From: Dolomedes plantarius
Lineage: Eukaryota > Arthropoda > Arachnida > Araneae > Dolomedidae
DNA: 64,000 nucleotides
NCBI GenBank assembly: GCA_907164885.2
Contig: OU015490.1
Span: forward strand, 240,609,674-240,673,673
Direction: 5' to 3'
Part shown: positions 48,448 through 59,146 of the stretch, piece after piece
How the letters are laid out: every line of letters begins with the position of its first letter
How positions within the stretch are numbered: the first letter of the stretch is position 1
The notes under the pieces: model-generated
Databases searched by the model: none
The model's input: only the letters and a program-made list of their open reading frames with translations
Told to the model about the DNA's origin: nothing
Program-made: the position numbers and the translations under genes

Positions 48448-48991
48448 TAATTCTTTTCTGTTAACTTCGCCTTTGTGTAAATCTTACTATGAGATCAAAT
48501 GATACTCCAATTTTTTTTTAGCCCTAAACTAGGCAAAATCTTCCTAAGCTTTTTTTTGAATTTATACAAGCGTTACACTAGATAGGATAACCAATTATGA
48601 GAAACTTATGAGTTATTTTGTCCAACTTCGTTTTCCTAGTAAATATACTTTTCAATAATAATTCCTTTATGTAATGGATGAGGTTATATCTTTTCATTCT
48701 ATTTTACCTAAACATACTGTTTGCTACGCATTTATTGTGAATTTTCTTATAATTACACATTTTTCTCTTCTCCGACGATTAGGAAATTTGTCATGGTTCG
48801 AAATCCTTTACTTACTTTTAAACTAGGTACACTGATACTTTAGAACTTTTCAGTCGTTTCAGCAATAGTTGGAGGGCGTTCTTTAAATATCTGTTTACCC
48901 AAGCACATTTGCATATTACCCAAACTTATCACTACCGAACAGTCGAAATATTAGGTAAACGGGCAAAGGAGACTAATAGTTTACATATTTG

Positions 48992-48996
<5 letters not shown>
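48448..48996. other. Unassigned AT-rich sequence
   Basis: No feature recognised. Confidence 0.5.

Positions 48997-49035
<39 letters not shown>
48997..49035. repeat. (TA)n microsatellite
   Basis: About 39 bp of TA dinucleotides. Confidence 0.95.
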
Positions 49036-49037
<2 letters not shown>

Positions 49038-49453
49038 TTATATATATTATCGATGAATCGATGAACTGATATGTTAGGGGAATAAACGAAGGAAACTAAT
49101 ATTTTATATTCTTGTAAGATTTTCTGAGTTTCAGTATACATCTGCTTTTATATTTTTCCTGTTTTCCTTTACACGTTTTGGGAAACTTGATAAGTAAGAA
49201 ATTAAAAGAAACAAAAATCTGTAGTCAATTTATTTCTTAGTGTTTCTAAAACTGGAACTAAAAAAACGATTTAATTATTTCCTTTTGAAAAATTAATTTC
49301 TTACCACAATTACTGATTTACTGCAAGGTGGGAGTTTGATTAAGTGGGCGTTATTTCAATTAAAACAGAAATTTTATTTTTTTGTAACGTATTCATTTGT
49401 AGGGAATAATTTAACTGGAACCTTTTAGCAAAAGAATGTGTTTTAAAATAAGT

Positions 49454-49459
<6 letters not shown>
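49036..49459. other. Unassigned AT-rich sequence
   Basis: No feature recognised. Confidence 0.5.
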
Positions 49460-49770
<311 letters not shown>

Positions 49771-50628
49771 TTGCAATAGAGAAAGAGAGAGACGAAAAAA
49801 CAGACAATCCTCTTTTTTCCTTCTTTTTCGCAGTATGAAATATCTGTAATATATTTTACGTTTTTTAAAAATTTCAATAACTCTAAATATGCAAACATTT
49901 ATACACAAAATTGCTTAGCAAGTTCATTAGAAGAATTTTAAATGTAATAAATATTTATTTTCTTAGAATAACTGCATAGATGTTCAATTATGTTGGGTTT
50001 TAATTATTTATTCATGTTCATTAGATTTTAATGAAAAACATAAACTCGTTTCAGGAAAGCAAGGTACACTTTTTTTCTCCAATTTATGTTCTAAATGCGT
50101 AAAGGGAATAGCTCCTGTTACAATAAATAAAATTATTTACTTTCTTGATATACCCTTTAATTCGCTTCATATAATTACAAAAACGGTATTAGTCTCCTTT
50201 GATCGTACCACCAAATTATCTGCATCTTTTATTGTACTTATTTAAATGGTTTTCTAGTAAAATTTTATGAAAATTAAGATAAAATGTTATTTTACAGTAT
50301 ATAATATTAATTACAGGGAGGAATTAAAAAATATATAATTTAAAGCTTTAAAAGGATATGAGATAATATTCAGGTTTTTGCTTTGTTATATCATTTAGGG
50401 AAATATTATTCAGTATATATTACATGTAAATAAATTTTAACCATCTTACAATCAAAACGCACTGGGTAGTTGAATGCTTACTGAAAATAAACGGGATTGA
50501 AAAGTATTTCTTAACTGATATTTTTAATTACAGTTTTGCTGTAAAATATATTTATACATGACACTTTGATGACAGCAATATGTGATTCAAAATAATCTAA
50601 AGATGTACACTGGAACATAAAAAAATGC
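49771..50628. other. Unassigned AT-rich sequence
   Basis: No feature recognised. Confidence 0.5.
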
Positions 50629-50880
50629 GTTAAAATAAGACACATTCTAAATTACGAGATACGTTTTACTGTCATCTTAATGGGCAGGTGTTAAGATCTT
50701 AAAGTTGGCTCTTTATGACTAGATGAGGAAAATTATTTGTGAGTATATATATATATATATATAAATACACACAAATAATTTTCCTCATCTAGTCCGAAAA
50801 AGGCAACTTTAAGATCTTAACACCTGCCCATTAAGATGACAGTAAAACGTATCTCTTAATTTAGAATGTGTCTTAACGGA
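50629..50880. mobile_element. Palindromic (foldback) MITE with ~105-bp arms
   Basis: The left arm (50629-50733) and right arm (50771-50880) are reverse complements at roughly 93 percent: shared blocks include AGACACATTCTAAATTA, GAGATACGTTTTACTGTCAT, CTTAATGGGCAGGTGTTAAG and ACTAGATGAGGAAAATTATT. The short centre is (TA)n. The whole unit would fold into one long hairpin. It has no coding; the arms differ by a handful of substitutions and one 3-bp indel. Confidence 0.85.
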
Positions 50881-50884
50881 TTTA

Positions 50885-50886
<2 letters not shown>

Positions 50887-50974
<88 letters not shown>
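50887..50974. repeat. (TA)n tract between the palindromic MITE and Helitron-like family 2
   Basis: About 88 bp of TA with a single TG interruption. It provides the T next to the 3' CTAG end of the Helitron-like element. Confidence 0.95.
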
Positions 50975-50975
<1 letters not shown>

Positions 50976-52022
50976 TAGCTGTACCCGTCCCGGCGTTGCT
51001 CGGGTAATGTAATTACCAATTTTTTAGTAGCCTTAACCCTTTGTTAATGGGCGTCGCTGTCATCCTTTTCCTCACCACGATACATTATTTTACCCATATA
51101 AATTTAATCCTTTCTGGCACATTTTGGCAAAATTTTTGACATAGGATTACTAATCGAATATCACTGCAATAGTAATCGATTTCCTTGAAAGCGAATATAT
51201 CACATCCTCCACATGCTGAAATTCTTTGAAATCTTCATAGATTTTTTCCACAAATACACCACAAATTATATGATATTAACTAAGTGCTGGCCAAAAAAAT
51301 TACGGCATTACTAAATGTGATTTTTTAATCGATTATCACTGCAATAGTAATCGATTTCCTTTAACCACCGAATCCCTCATAGAAAACAAACGCCCCAACA
51401 CATCACGTGCATGACGTCGAAAAACTGGTTTTTCTCCTATTTTACCTTCGTCCGGAAATGAAGAACGAAATCTCCAAAATGAGATTTCTCGCAAGAGTTT
51501 CCGAATCATAAAATAAATTATTAAAAAATAACTACAATTTGTAAATTAATTTTGGTTCTGGCTTTCGAAACTGTGATGTCTAGGGTCTCTGAGATAAAAA
51601 TTTCGTAAAAATGTAACGACATTTACGTATCGATTCGACAATTTGGAAAAAAGGGTCGCGGACAAAATCGCGTTTTTTTCCGAAAAACGGGTGCGTACAG
51701 GCGATCGAAAAAAAATCACAATTAATCGATAAATTAAGACAGACAATTTTAATTGTGATTTCCGTATAGTGTCATCTTTCCCGTATAGGCTCGTCCGAAA
51801 AAAAAAATTCTTGGACGGATACGTTAGGATTTACGGAGCTTTTACTCGTCCGGGAGCTCCAAATCGCGACTAAATATTTAATTACGGAAAATCTAATTAA
51901 AAAATCGAAAAAAGGGCTTCGAGGTGCATAATGAGACCTCTGGAGGCATCTTCGTGTCGAATCTCAAGACTGTCCGACCTACCGTCTTTGCGCTGCGCAC
52001 AGACTTTGCCTTTTATATATAA

Positions 52023-52025
<3 letters not shown>
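50975..52025 (-). mobile_element. Non-autonomous Helitron-like element, family 2
   Basis: On the minus strand it starts TCTTTATATATAAAAGGC at 52025 after an A, and ends GGGACGGGTACAGCTAG at 50975 before a T. Just upstream of the end, ACCCGAGCAACGCCGGG gives a GC-rich stem (CCCG/CGGG). It is 1051 bp, embedded in (TA)n on both sides, and its body (GCGCAGCGCAAAGACGGTAG, GAAAACGGGTG, AGTAATCGATTTCCT repeated at 51167-51181 and 51343-51357) is unrelated to families 1 and 3. No coding region for Rep/helicase. Confidence 0.65.

Positions 52026-52087
<62 letters not shown>
52026..52087. repeat. (TA)n microsatellite
   Basis: About 62 bp of TA at the 5' border of Helitron-like family 2. Confidence 0.95.
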
Positions 52088-52091
<4 letters not shown>

Positions 52092-52993
52092 CATATATCA
52101 CATAGACATAAAAAATGAAATGTCAGAAATAAGAATTTTGTATATGAAAGTCAAAAATGATTGAAGTTGTTTCAGCATTCCTATGACATGTCTCTCCTTA
52201 GTTTTTAAGATTAATTTAGCCGTTTTTTATTGAATTTGCAGTTGGTGGCTTGAACAAGGAATTTTGTACAGTTAATTTACCGTAATGTAAGATAGTATAT
52301 TAATGATTACCTTTTCTTTTTCAATCTTATAGTGGAGTCAAATAAATGTTTCTTGAATATTTACAATCCATTTCTTGAATTAAAATGTTGCATTGTATAA
52401 AATATTAAATATAATCTGTTAAAGACCTAATCATTCTGATATAAGTTTTTTCATTCACAAGTATACGTTGTATAATATTTATTCTTTTAAATTTCTTTTA
52501 CTAAATTATTGCTCATATAAGTCATCGTATTCTTTAACAAGTATGTACTAAAAGAGGTTTATTGTAACTGCAAGTAAGAACAAATCGTAAAATGCACTTT
52601 TAGCTGTATACTTTATATTCTTGTAACATTCTTTTAACAATTTTCCTTATCTTCATCATCCTTTGTACATTTTAAGAGACAAAAAATAGTGCATTCCTTT
52701 GACTGATAAAAGTAAAATTTGAGATTAACGGCATTTTAAAAGATTGCCTTTAATTTTTACAGCCAGATAAAACGACTAAGTTCTTTTAAGGGTATAGCGC
52801 TAAATATTCGGAGCAGTAGTGGAATACGGAAGAACATTTTGTAGGAAAACATTGTAGGAAAACATTCAAAGTTAAACAACCTACATAGTAATTCCTTTGA
52901 GATTGTGAAATATATATAAAAATTTTGTCGAGTTCTTCCTTCTTTCTATCAGGCATTTTTATAAATTTTATATAAAAATTGAATTTTTCGCAA
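52088..52993. other. Unassigned AT-rich sequence
   Basis: Only a short direct duplication (TTGTAGGAAAACATT twice at about 52840-52868) was noted. Confidence 0.5.
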
Positions 52994-53411
52994 TCTATAT
53001 ATTTAAGTTGCTAAGCCGACTTTTTGGGCAGTCCGTGAGAGAAAACTACTGCATCGATTTACTTCATTTTGGTCTTAAAAGAAAGATTGTAATCGTAGAT
53101 TTGTCAAATTTGGTTTTTGTAACCGCAATTTATATTAATTAGCGATAATTTACAACTAAAAATTGATTTCTGCGCATGCTTATTGGTATGTTTAAATCTG
53201 TCTTTAGAAGTTCAATCTTTCTGCGCATGCTCAGTGTCATTTTTAAATCTGGCTTTAGATACTCACTAAGAACGATGCCGCTTAAACACATTAATTTTTT
53301 TCTGCGCGTTATTATGATTTTCAACATTTGGAAATGATTTTTTGAGTATACTTTGTGTATTAGTACGCTTATTTACTATCGAGCCGTCATGTTTTGACGG
53401 GTACCAACTAG
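52994..53411 (+). mobile_element. Non-autonomous Helitron-like element, family 3, copy 1
   Basis: It starts TCTATATATTTAAGTTGCTA at 52994 after an A and ends GGGTACCAACTAG at 53411 before a T. CCGTCATGTTTTGACGG, a 6-bp stem with a short loop, lies about 9 nt before CTAG. The 418-bp sequence is alignable from end to end with 62189-62758, which fixes both limits. It is non-coding; it contains two TTTCTGCGCATGCT-type words spaced about 60 bp apart. Confidence 0.8.
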
Positions 53412-53449
53412 TTATATAATTATAATGAAAAATCTTTCTTTAGAACGGG

Positions 53450-53655
53450 TGTTAAGCAAAATGAAACCACATTGAGGTCGCCAAACTATAGCTTGGCGCT
53501 CGCCTTTCTCGTAGTCAGCTTTTTTTCTAATCTGTTATATAGTTGGTCGGCATACGAGTCCTGCACGACTTGGTCGCTCCCATGTTCTAACATTTTCTAA
53601 CATGTTCTAATAAATACTTATTGTTGTTCTAAATTTCTGGTATTTTATTTCAACA
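53450..53655 (+). mobile_element. Possible solo LTR (weak)
   Basis: The interval starts TGTTAAGCAAAATGAAAC and ends TTTTATTTCAACA, a TGTT...AACA layout typical of LTRs, with CTAATAAATACTT as a possible polyadenylation signal about 45 bp before the end. A 35-bp block spanning the right border (ATTTCAACATACAGTCCA, then TAATTCATCGCTAATAG) recurs at about 53847-53887. No target duplication flanks it and no internal domain is present. Confidence 0.3.
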
Positions 53656-56561
53656 TACAGTCCACTAATTCATCGCTAATAGAAAGTTTCTTATAAACAA
53701 TATCCTACTTTGGACCAAATAACGGGAATATCGTATTTTTCTTTATAATACTTTTATAATGCTTCTTGATGTGGCAGTTACAGAATGGACATTCTGAGTT
53801 CTTCAGACATTTAGAAGATGTACGAACTTTTCAACAATTTCTTAATAAATTTATTTCAACATACAGTCCATTAATTCATCGCTAATAGAATTCGCGATAG
53901 AAATCGCGAAGAGATTCTATTTCGATGGTATGTAATATACTGGCATTAACTGCACTGCGTTCACTGCTGATGGGTCTTTGATCTAAAACATCAGCACTTG
54001 AAGGAATGGGAAAGTCAGACGCCATATTTAATTTCTACATAGTGTTATATAATGTAGAAGTTCACCTTGTGTATCTCTTATTTTCACCTATCCTAAAAAC
54101 GAGTGTTATTTGTACATCGTTATTTTATGATTCAAATCCTTTGCGAAACACAATTTTTTACCATTTTTTACCTTTTTGACAAAAATGAATGCATATTTTG
54201 GCTTATCTACCTACCATCCTGAAGCAAATAAGATATAGTTCCCATTCAGTAATTAATAAGTCAGCTAAGAATGACAGCCACAGTTACCAAAGAATGGATT
54301 TGCTCATAACGGATACTAAGCCAATGGATAAATTACATGCTTTCGCGATCGTATAGCATAAATTAGGAAACATCATTGTAACCTCTCCATTGGGAGATAT
54401 TAATTTTTTTGCAATGATATGGTAGTGCTAAGAAAACAACATTAATAACCATACAATGGCGAAAATTCGGGGTTTAGTGATCAGAAAATAATACAAAGAA
54501 AACAACTTGATGAGGATTTAATTTAGAAACAATAAAATTCGGAAGCGAAGGTGGATCAACATTCTGTGGTAGCCTATATTATCATTAGGCCAAAGAGAGT
54601 AACTTTGAGGATTATATCCAGATATGTTAGAGGCTAAGGATTGTGCAAGGAACATAGAGCTATATAGATAGACACAATTTAAATTTTATTTACAATAAAC
54701 CATCGGTTTACTTTTAAGTTTCCCCGTTTCATGGGTATTTCTTACTAGGTACCAAAAATATCTTAAATCAATGTGTTTCGTTCCTGTATGGAGCACGTTT
54801 CTACAATCCAACATTTTCTCAGTATTAAAAGCTTTTATTTAGAGAGGAAGATTGAACTTTTTACTAAACTCCATGCGCTTATGATCAGTCTACATCCATC
54901 TTATCCTCCATCTCCCCTTCCTGTTGTTACATCTCTGTCTCAAGACTAGGGTGTTTCGGGTCGTGCGACTGCACATTCCTTGTTTCGAGAAACAGTCATA
55001 AAAATTATCAGTGGCAACGGCCTTAAAGTTAAGTCTCTTAGTGTACCAACTTCCACCTTTATGTCTATTTTTAAGCGGTAAATCTCAGTGAAAGTAATAC
55101 TGAGAATTTCGGTAATATAGCCAAAGGAAAAAAAATCTTCAAAACTTTCTCTTCGGTAAATACGGAGAGATCTTACTCAAAAGGTTCAAGTAAGCTCATA
55201 CTGCGGCTTCCCAATAAATGCATCAGTTTCAAAAGAAAAAGGATATGGAATTTCTTCTCGGATTTAACTTCCATTTCCAGACTTTTTTAAACGATTGTTT
55301 TATTTACCCTTCTTTCGTTTTGCAGGATATAAATTATGTTTTACTTTCTGTACAGTTTGTTGTCCTTCTAACTAGATTTTAAGCAGTTCCATATATAAAT
55401 ATCGTGTTTTTGCTGGTTCAGGGAAAAAAACTTAAAATAAGTATTTTACTGCACGTGGATAGCATCAAGCTTCAAACAGAAAAGAAATATACCATTTCTC
55501 TTACTGTTTGTTCCATACAATACATTTCAAGAGCAAATTGAACTATGGTGGATTAACAATAACGAACTAAGAGCTGGTATTCGGTACACGAGTCCATGGG
55601 TTCCAGTACCACTGTTGGCTTGAAAGTTTGTAGCCGTTCGGAACTGGTTTAAAATCTAGGTTCTGGTTTAATTGGATCTCGTGATGTTAACAGTTATCAC
55701 CGCGATATTAACAAAAAAGCTATCGATTTAATTATTGTAAGTAGGCAGTAGAGGTTCTTTATGTAGTTGGTACTGGAATTAAGATATTCCTGCACATCAC
55801 TGTAATCTGTGAGTGTACAACTCAGATTTGAACTGTGTATTCAGAACACAGTAGGATATAGATACATTGTGTTTTAAAATTTTTACCCTCGTAATACAGG
55901 AATAATGTAAAAAGTTTCCTAAATATCTCTAGCATTTTACCTTCGATCATTACTTATAAATGTCTTTAAAAAGTATAATCATAACCAAGTAAAAAAGTAT
56001 AACCGAAAATTTATATTTTATATCATCTTCCCATCAAGAAAAAGGGTGATGTTTCTCAACATTTTAGTGAGATAAAATGTTCGAATTCCCAGCCGGAGCA
56101 ACCTTTCGAACTTCGCAGACGATCGTATCGCTCTAAAGAACGGTGTTGAATTTCCGAATTGGCACAGAGCCAAAATCGAATCGCGAGACTGCGTTAATTT
56201 TCGAAGAGTAACGTTGATTTCTACGCATCGGTTTGACCCAATGAATTCCAAGTTCCTTACACCGATTCCAAATGATTGAAGGGGTTGTGTAGAAATTAGA
56301 GTAGTTCAGCTCAGATGTACCGAACTCCTTATTTCATTTCGTGCTTTAGCAAATATGCACTTGCAGTTTAAGACTGAATTTTGCTTTATCATTAGTTTTT
56401 TATTTTTAGTTATGCACTTCTACCACCGTTTTAGAAATTTAAAAGAGAAGGATTCATTAACCTTTAGCCTATTTTTCCGATTCCCTCTTTAGAACGGGAA
56501 ATTTTATACCCCCTTTGTAAGAACTTCCAGTAAGGGGGTATGTAAGGGGGGGGCAGCAGGG
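53656..56561. other. Unassigned sequence
   Basis: The block recurring from the putative LTR border lies at 53847-53887. At 56018-56251 composition is more balanced and a 77-codon minus-strand frame is open, but no domain was recognised. The rest is AT-rich without recognisable features. Confidence 0.4.
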
Positions 56562-56582
56562 ATATATATATATATATATATA
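56562..56582. repeat. (TA)n, left part of a microsatellite split by Tc1 element 2
   Basis: About 20 bp of TA directly left of the transposon; the remainder of the tract continues at 57991. Confidence 0.9.
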
Positions 56583-57987
56583 CACTGCTGGCCACCCAAA
56601 TTGCAACACCAAGAAAAACAAGAGATATCACAACAAAATTTATTTTGTAGATAACATGTTGACCAAGTATCAAATGATTAAATTTATAGACTTCTGTGAA
56701 GTGTGGTTCCTGCCAAAATCAGTAACCAGAGTAGCCGCCATTGTTGGAGATCACCGCTGCCACACGCCTCGGCATTGATTCAAAGAGACTTTGGATGAGT
56801 TCTTGGGGTACACCAGACCAAGCAGCTTCCACACGTTGCCAAAGTTGATCTGCTGTGGCAGCTGGGGATAGAATCTGGGTCAATCGTAGAGCAACCATGG
56901 ACCACATGTTTTCTATCGGCGAAAGATCCGGAGAGCGAGGCGGCCAGGGAAGCAATTCAATCTGGCGATTGACGAAGAACCGTTGAACAATGCGTGCCAC
57001 GTGTGGTCGCGCATTATCGAGTTGAAATATGGCTGTGGGCAAGCCCTGAAGGTAAGGAAGGACAACTGGCTCCAACACCTCGGAGATGTAGTGCTGGCTG
57101 TTTAAAGTACCGGCAATGCGTACTAGAGGTGTGCGAGAGTGATATCCAATACCGCCCCATACCATAATACCCGGTGCAGGACCAGTGTGGCGGTGCATAA
57201 CGCAGCTGTTCAGCATCCTCTCTTCACGGTGTCTCCAGACTCGAATGCGACCATCGTGGAGTTGCAGACAGAAGCTTGACTCGTCAGTAAAGACAATTTC
57301 ATTCCATTCTGCCGTTCACATCCTTCTGTCATCGCACCATTGGCGGTGGAGACGTCTGTGGTTCTGCGTCAAGGGTAGACAAAGCAATGGACGTCTTGCG
57401 GACAGACCACTCTGCTGTAAACGGCGTCGAATGGTACGCGTAGACACTGGATGATGCGTTACAGACTGCATGTGCTGTGCTATGGTTCGTGATGTGACTG
57501 AGCGATCCGTCACTGCCATGCGCACAATTTGCCTGTCATCACGTGAAGTGGTGCGCTGAGGTGGATGCGATCGAACACGCCGGTCCGTCGTACCCTCCTG
57601 CATCCAACGATCACATATCCGCATTACAGTTGCTTGGTTTCGTCCAACACGACTACCGATTTCCCTGAAAGATAATCCACAATCTCGGTAGGCCACTATC
57701 CTTCCTCTGTCGAACTCGGATACTTGATCAAAAGATGATCGCTGTTTTTGACGAGGCATAATTGATCGGTTTTTTTTTAAATCACAAGAAAAACACAATT
57801 GCCGAACTTGAAATCGTCGAAATCTCCAAGCCTTAAAGAGCGCTTTGAAGTGGCGCCACAGGCGCGCGTGATGTGCGTCTGTGCTGAAATTCTAATCATT
57901 TGCATATCTCACCTCCGCTAATGCATGTTGTAAATTTCATGTTATTTGCATGTTTCCTTCAGGGTGTTGCATTTACAGTGGCCAGCA

Positions 57988-57990
<3 letters not shown>
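56583..57990 (-). mobile_element. Full-length Tc1-like transposon (element 2) in a TA microsatellite
   Basis: Left end CACTGCTGGCCACCCAAATT and right end (reverse complement) CACTGCTGGCCACTGTAAAT are each followed by GCAACACC: 28-bp inverted repeats with 4 mismatches. TA flanks both ends, and both flanks continue as (TA)n, so the element inserted into a microsatellite. It is 1408 bp, nearly the same as element 1 but with unrelated ends and a different transposase subfamily. It is distinctly GC-richer than its surroundings. Confidence 0.95.
56719..57759 (-). pseudogene. Tc1-like DD34E transposase interrupted by one TGA
   Basis: The frame opens at MPRQKQRSSFDQ (ATG at 57759; an in-frame ATG 13 codons upstream at 57798 has a less likely Lys-rich leader). 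It runs through two helix-turn-helix regions (FDRGRIVAYRDCGLSFREIG and HPVSTRTIRRRLQQSGLSAR) to WCDDRRM, then TGA at 57318-57316. The same frame continues TAEWNEIVFTDESSFCL without further stops to TGA at 56719. The catalytic triad is complete: Asp in FTDES, Asp in QLDNARPH, Glu in SPDLSPIENMW, with 34 residues between the last two. The TGA probably replaced a TGG Trp codon before TAEWN (inferred from family pattern). Without it the product would be about 346 residues, the usual size. Confidence 0.93.

Positions 57991-58044
<54 letters not shown>
57991..58044. repeat. (TA)n, right part of the microsatellite split by Tc1 element 2
   Basis: About 54 bp of TA directly right of the transposon. 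Confidence 0.95.
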
Positions 58045-58049
<5 letters not shown>

Positions 58050-58424
58050 TCATTCTTTTACCCGTATTCTTGGGATAAATTCTATCTCATCCCGTAAGGA
58101 AAAGGTTAAATACATGTAAAAGGAACATAATAAAATAAAGTTTTAGGCAGGGGCAAGATTATCAAATAAAGTTCCTGGCTAAGTCCGACCCCCTAAGCCT
58201 GCAAGCCAATATGGCCTTGGTCTGGAATACTTGCACCCAGGGGGCATAAGTGACAAAAACAAATAAAGTTTAGTTTGGCATTGTCCTTCGTCAATATAAG
58301 AACTTCTCCAAATAAATTTGTTTAAAAAATTAAGCCTTTATTCTGCAATTTTAGAGCATTTATCTGTTTCACATAATTAGACAGCTGTTTCTGGGTTGAT
58401 CGCGCTAGACCACACTAGCAAATA
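58045..58424. other. Unassigned sequence
   Basis: A somewhat GC-richer block (58145-58260, with AAATAAAGTT words at 58134, 58166 and 58262) has no recognisable coding or element structure. Confidence 0.4.
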
Positions 58425-59146
58425 CAGTCGGACCTCTATTTAACGAAGTCGCTAGATCCCGAAATAAAGTTCGTTATATTGAAAATTAATTAAATAGATA
58501 TTCATCTTTTAAAATACTTTAAACTTCACAAAACAGATTTTAAATTCATAAACACTAAATATTATTAAAAAAAGTAATTGATCACACCATTATTTTGTAA
58601 ATTAATGTTTACTTGTTTTGTATATCTTACCCATCAAACAGAAATCTGCAAGGAAATCAAGAATAAAACAAAACATTTTCTGAGAATACACTGTATTTTC
58701 AATTAAAAAAAATAATATTAAAATTAATGAATTTTAATGACATTATCGCATTTATTATAACAAGTAATTTTAAGCATACATTACCACATGCGTCCTTAAA
58801 TTTAATTACTGATAAAGTCTGTTAATTTTGGCTGAGTTTTTTGTTTGAAAAGTGTTTTCTCTCATAATACGTCTCTCATCTTTGCAATGCACCAAAACCC
58901 CTTCAGGCGTAATTTCTTTAAACTGCAACCCGTGTCTAAATGTGTTAAAAGAAAGAATAAGTTTGAAATGTTCAGAAATATTTTGAGAAATATGGAGAAA
59001 AAATAACATTTGATCACAAGAAAATTTCGTTAAATAGAGAATTCACTTCGCTATTTGGAGGTTATTTTACGAAGAAATTCACAAAATGTTCTTGGTTCCA
59101 ACGAAAAGTTGGCAAAATAGAGGTTCGTTAAATAGAGGTCAGACTG
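58425..59146. mobile_element. 722-bp pogo/Tigger-like MITE with TA target duplication
   Basis: Left end CAGTCGGACCTCTATTTAAC and right end (reverse complement) CAGTCTGACCTCTATTTAAC, both followed by GAA, give inverted repeats with one mismatch over 23 bp. TA flanks at 58423-58424 and 59147-59148. CAGT...CCTC.ATTTAACGAA ends are typical of pogo/Tigger elements in the Tc1/mariner superfamily. Subterminal copies of the end motif (TTCGTTAAATAGAGAATTCA near 59027; TTCGCTATTTGGAGGTTATT near 59048) are visible. There is no transposase, so it is non-autonomous. Confidence 0.85.

Noticed and set aside
51030..51060. Third piggyBac-like MITE (starts TTAACCCTTTGTTAATGGGC)
   Set aside because: Only the first ten or so bases resemble the MITE tip and no matching right end follows; it lies inside Helitron-like family 2.
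57185..57454. Plus-strand open frame over Tc1 element 2
   Set aside because: Opposite-strand shadow of the transposase.
58806..59009. 67-codon open frame inside the pogo-like MITE as a transposase remnant
   Set aside because: It shows none of the helix-turn-helix or DDE motifs of pogo transposases.
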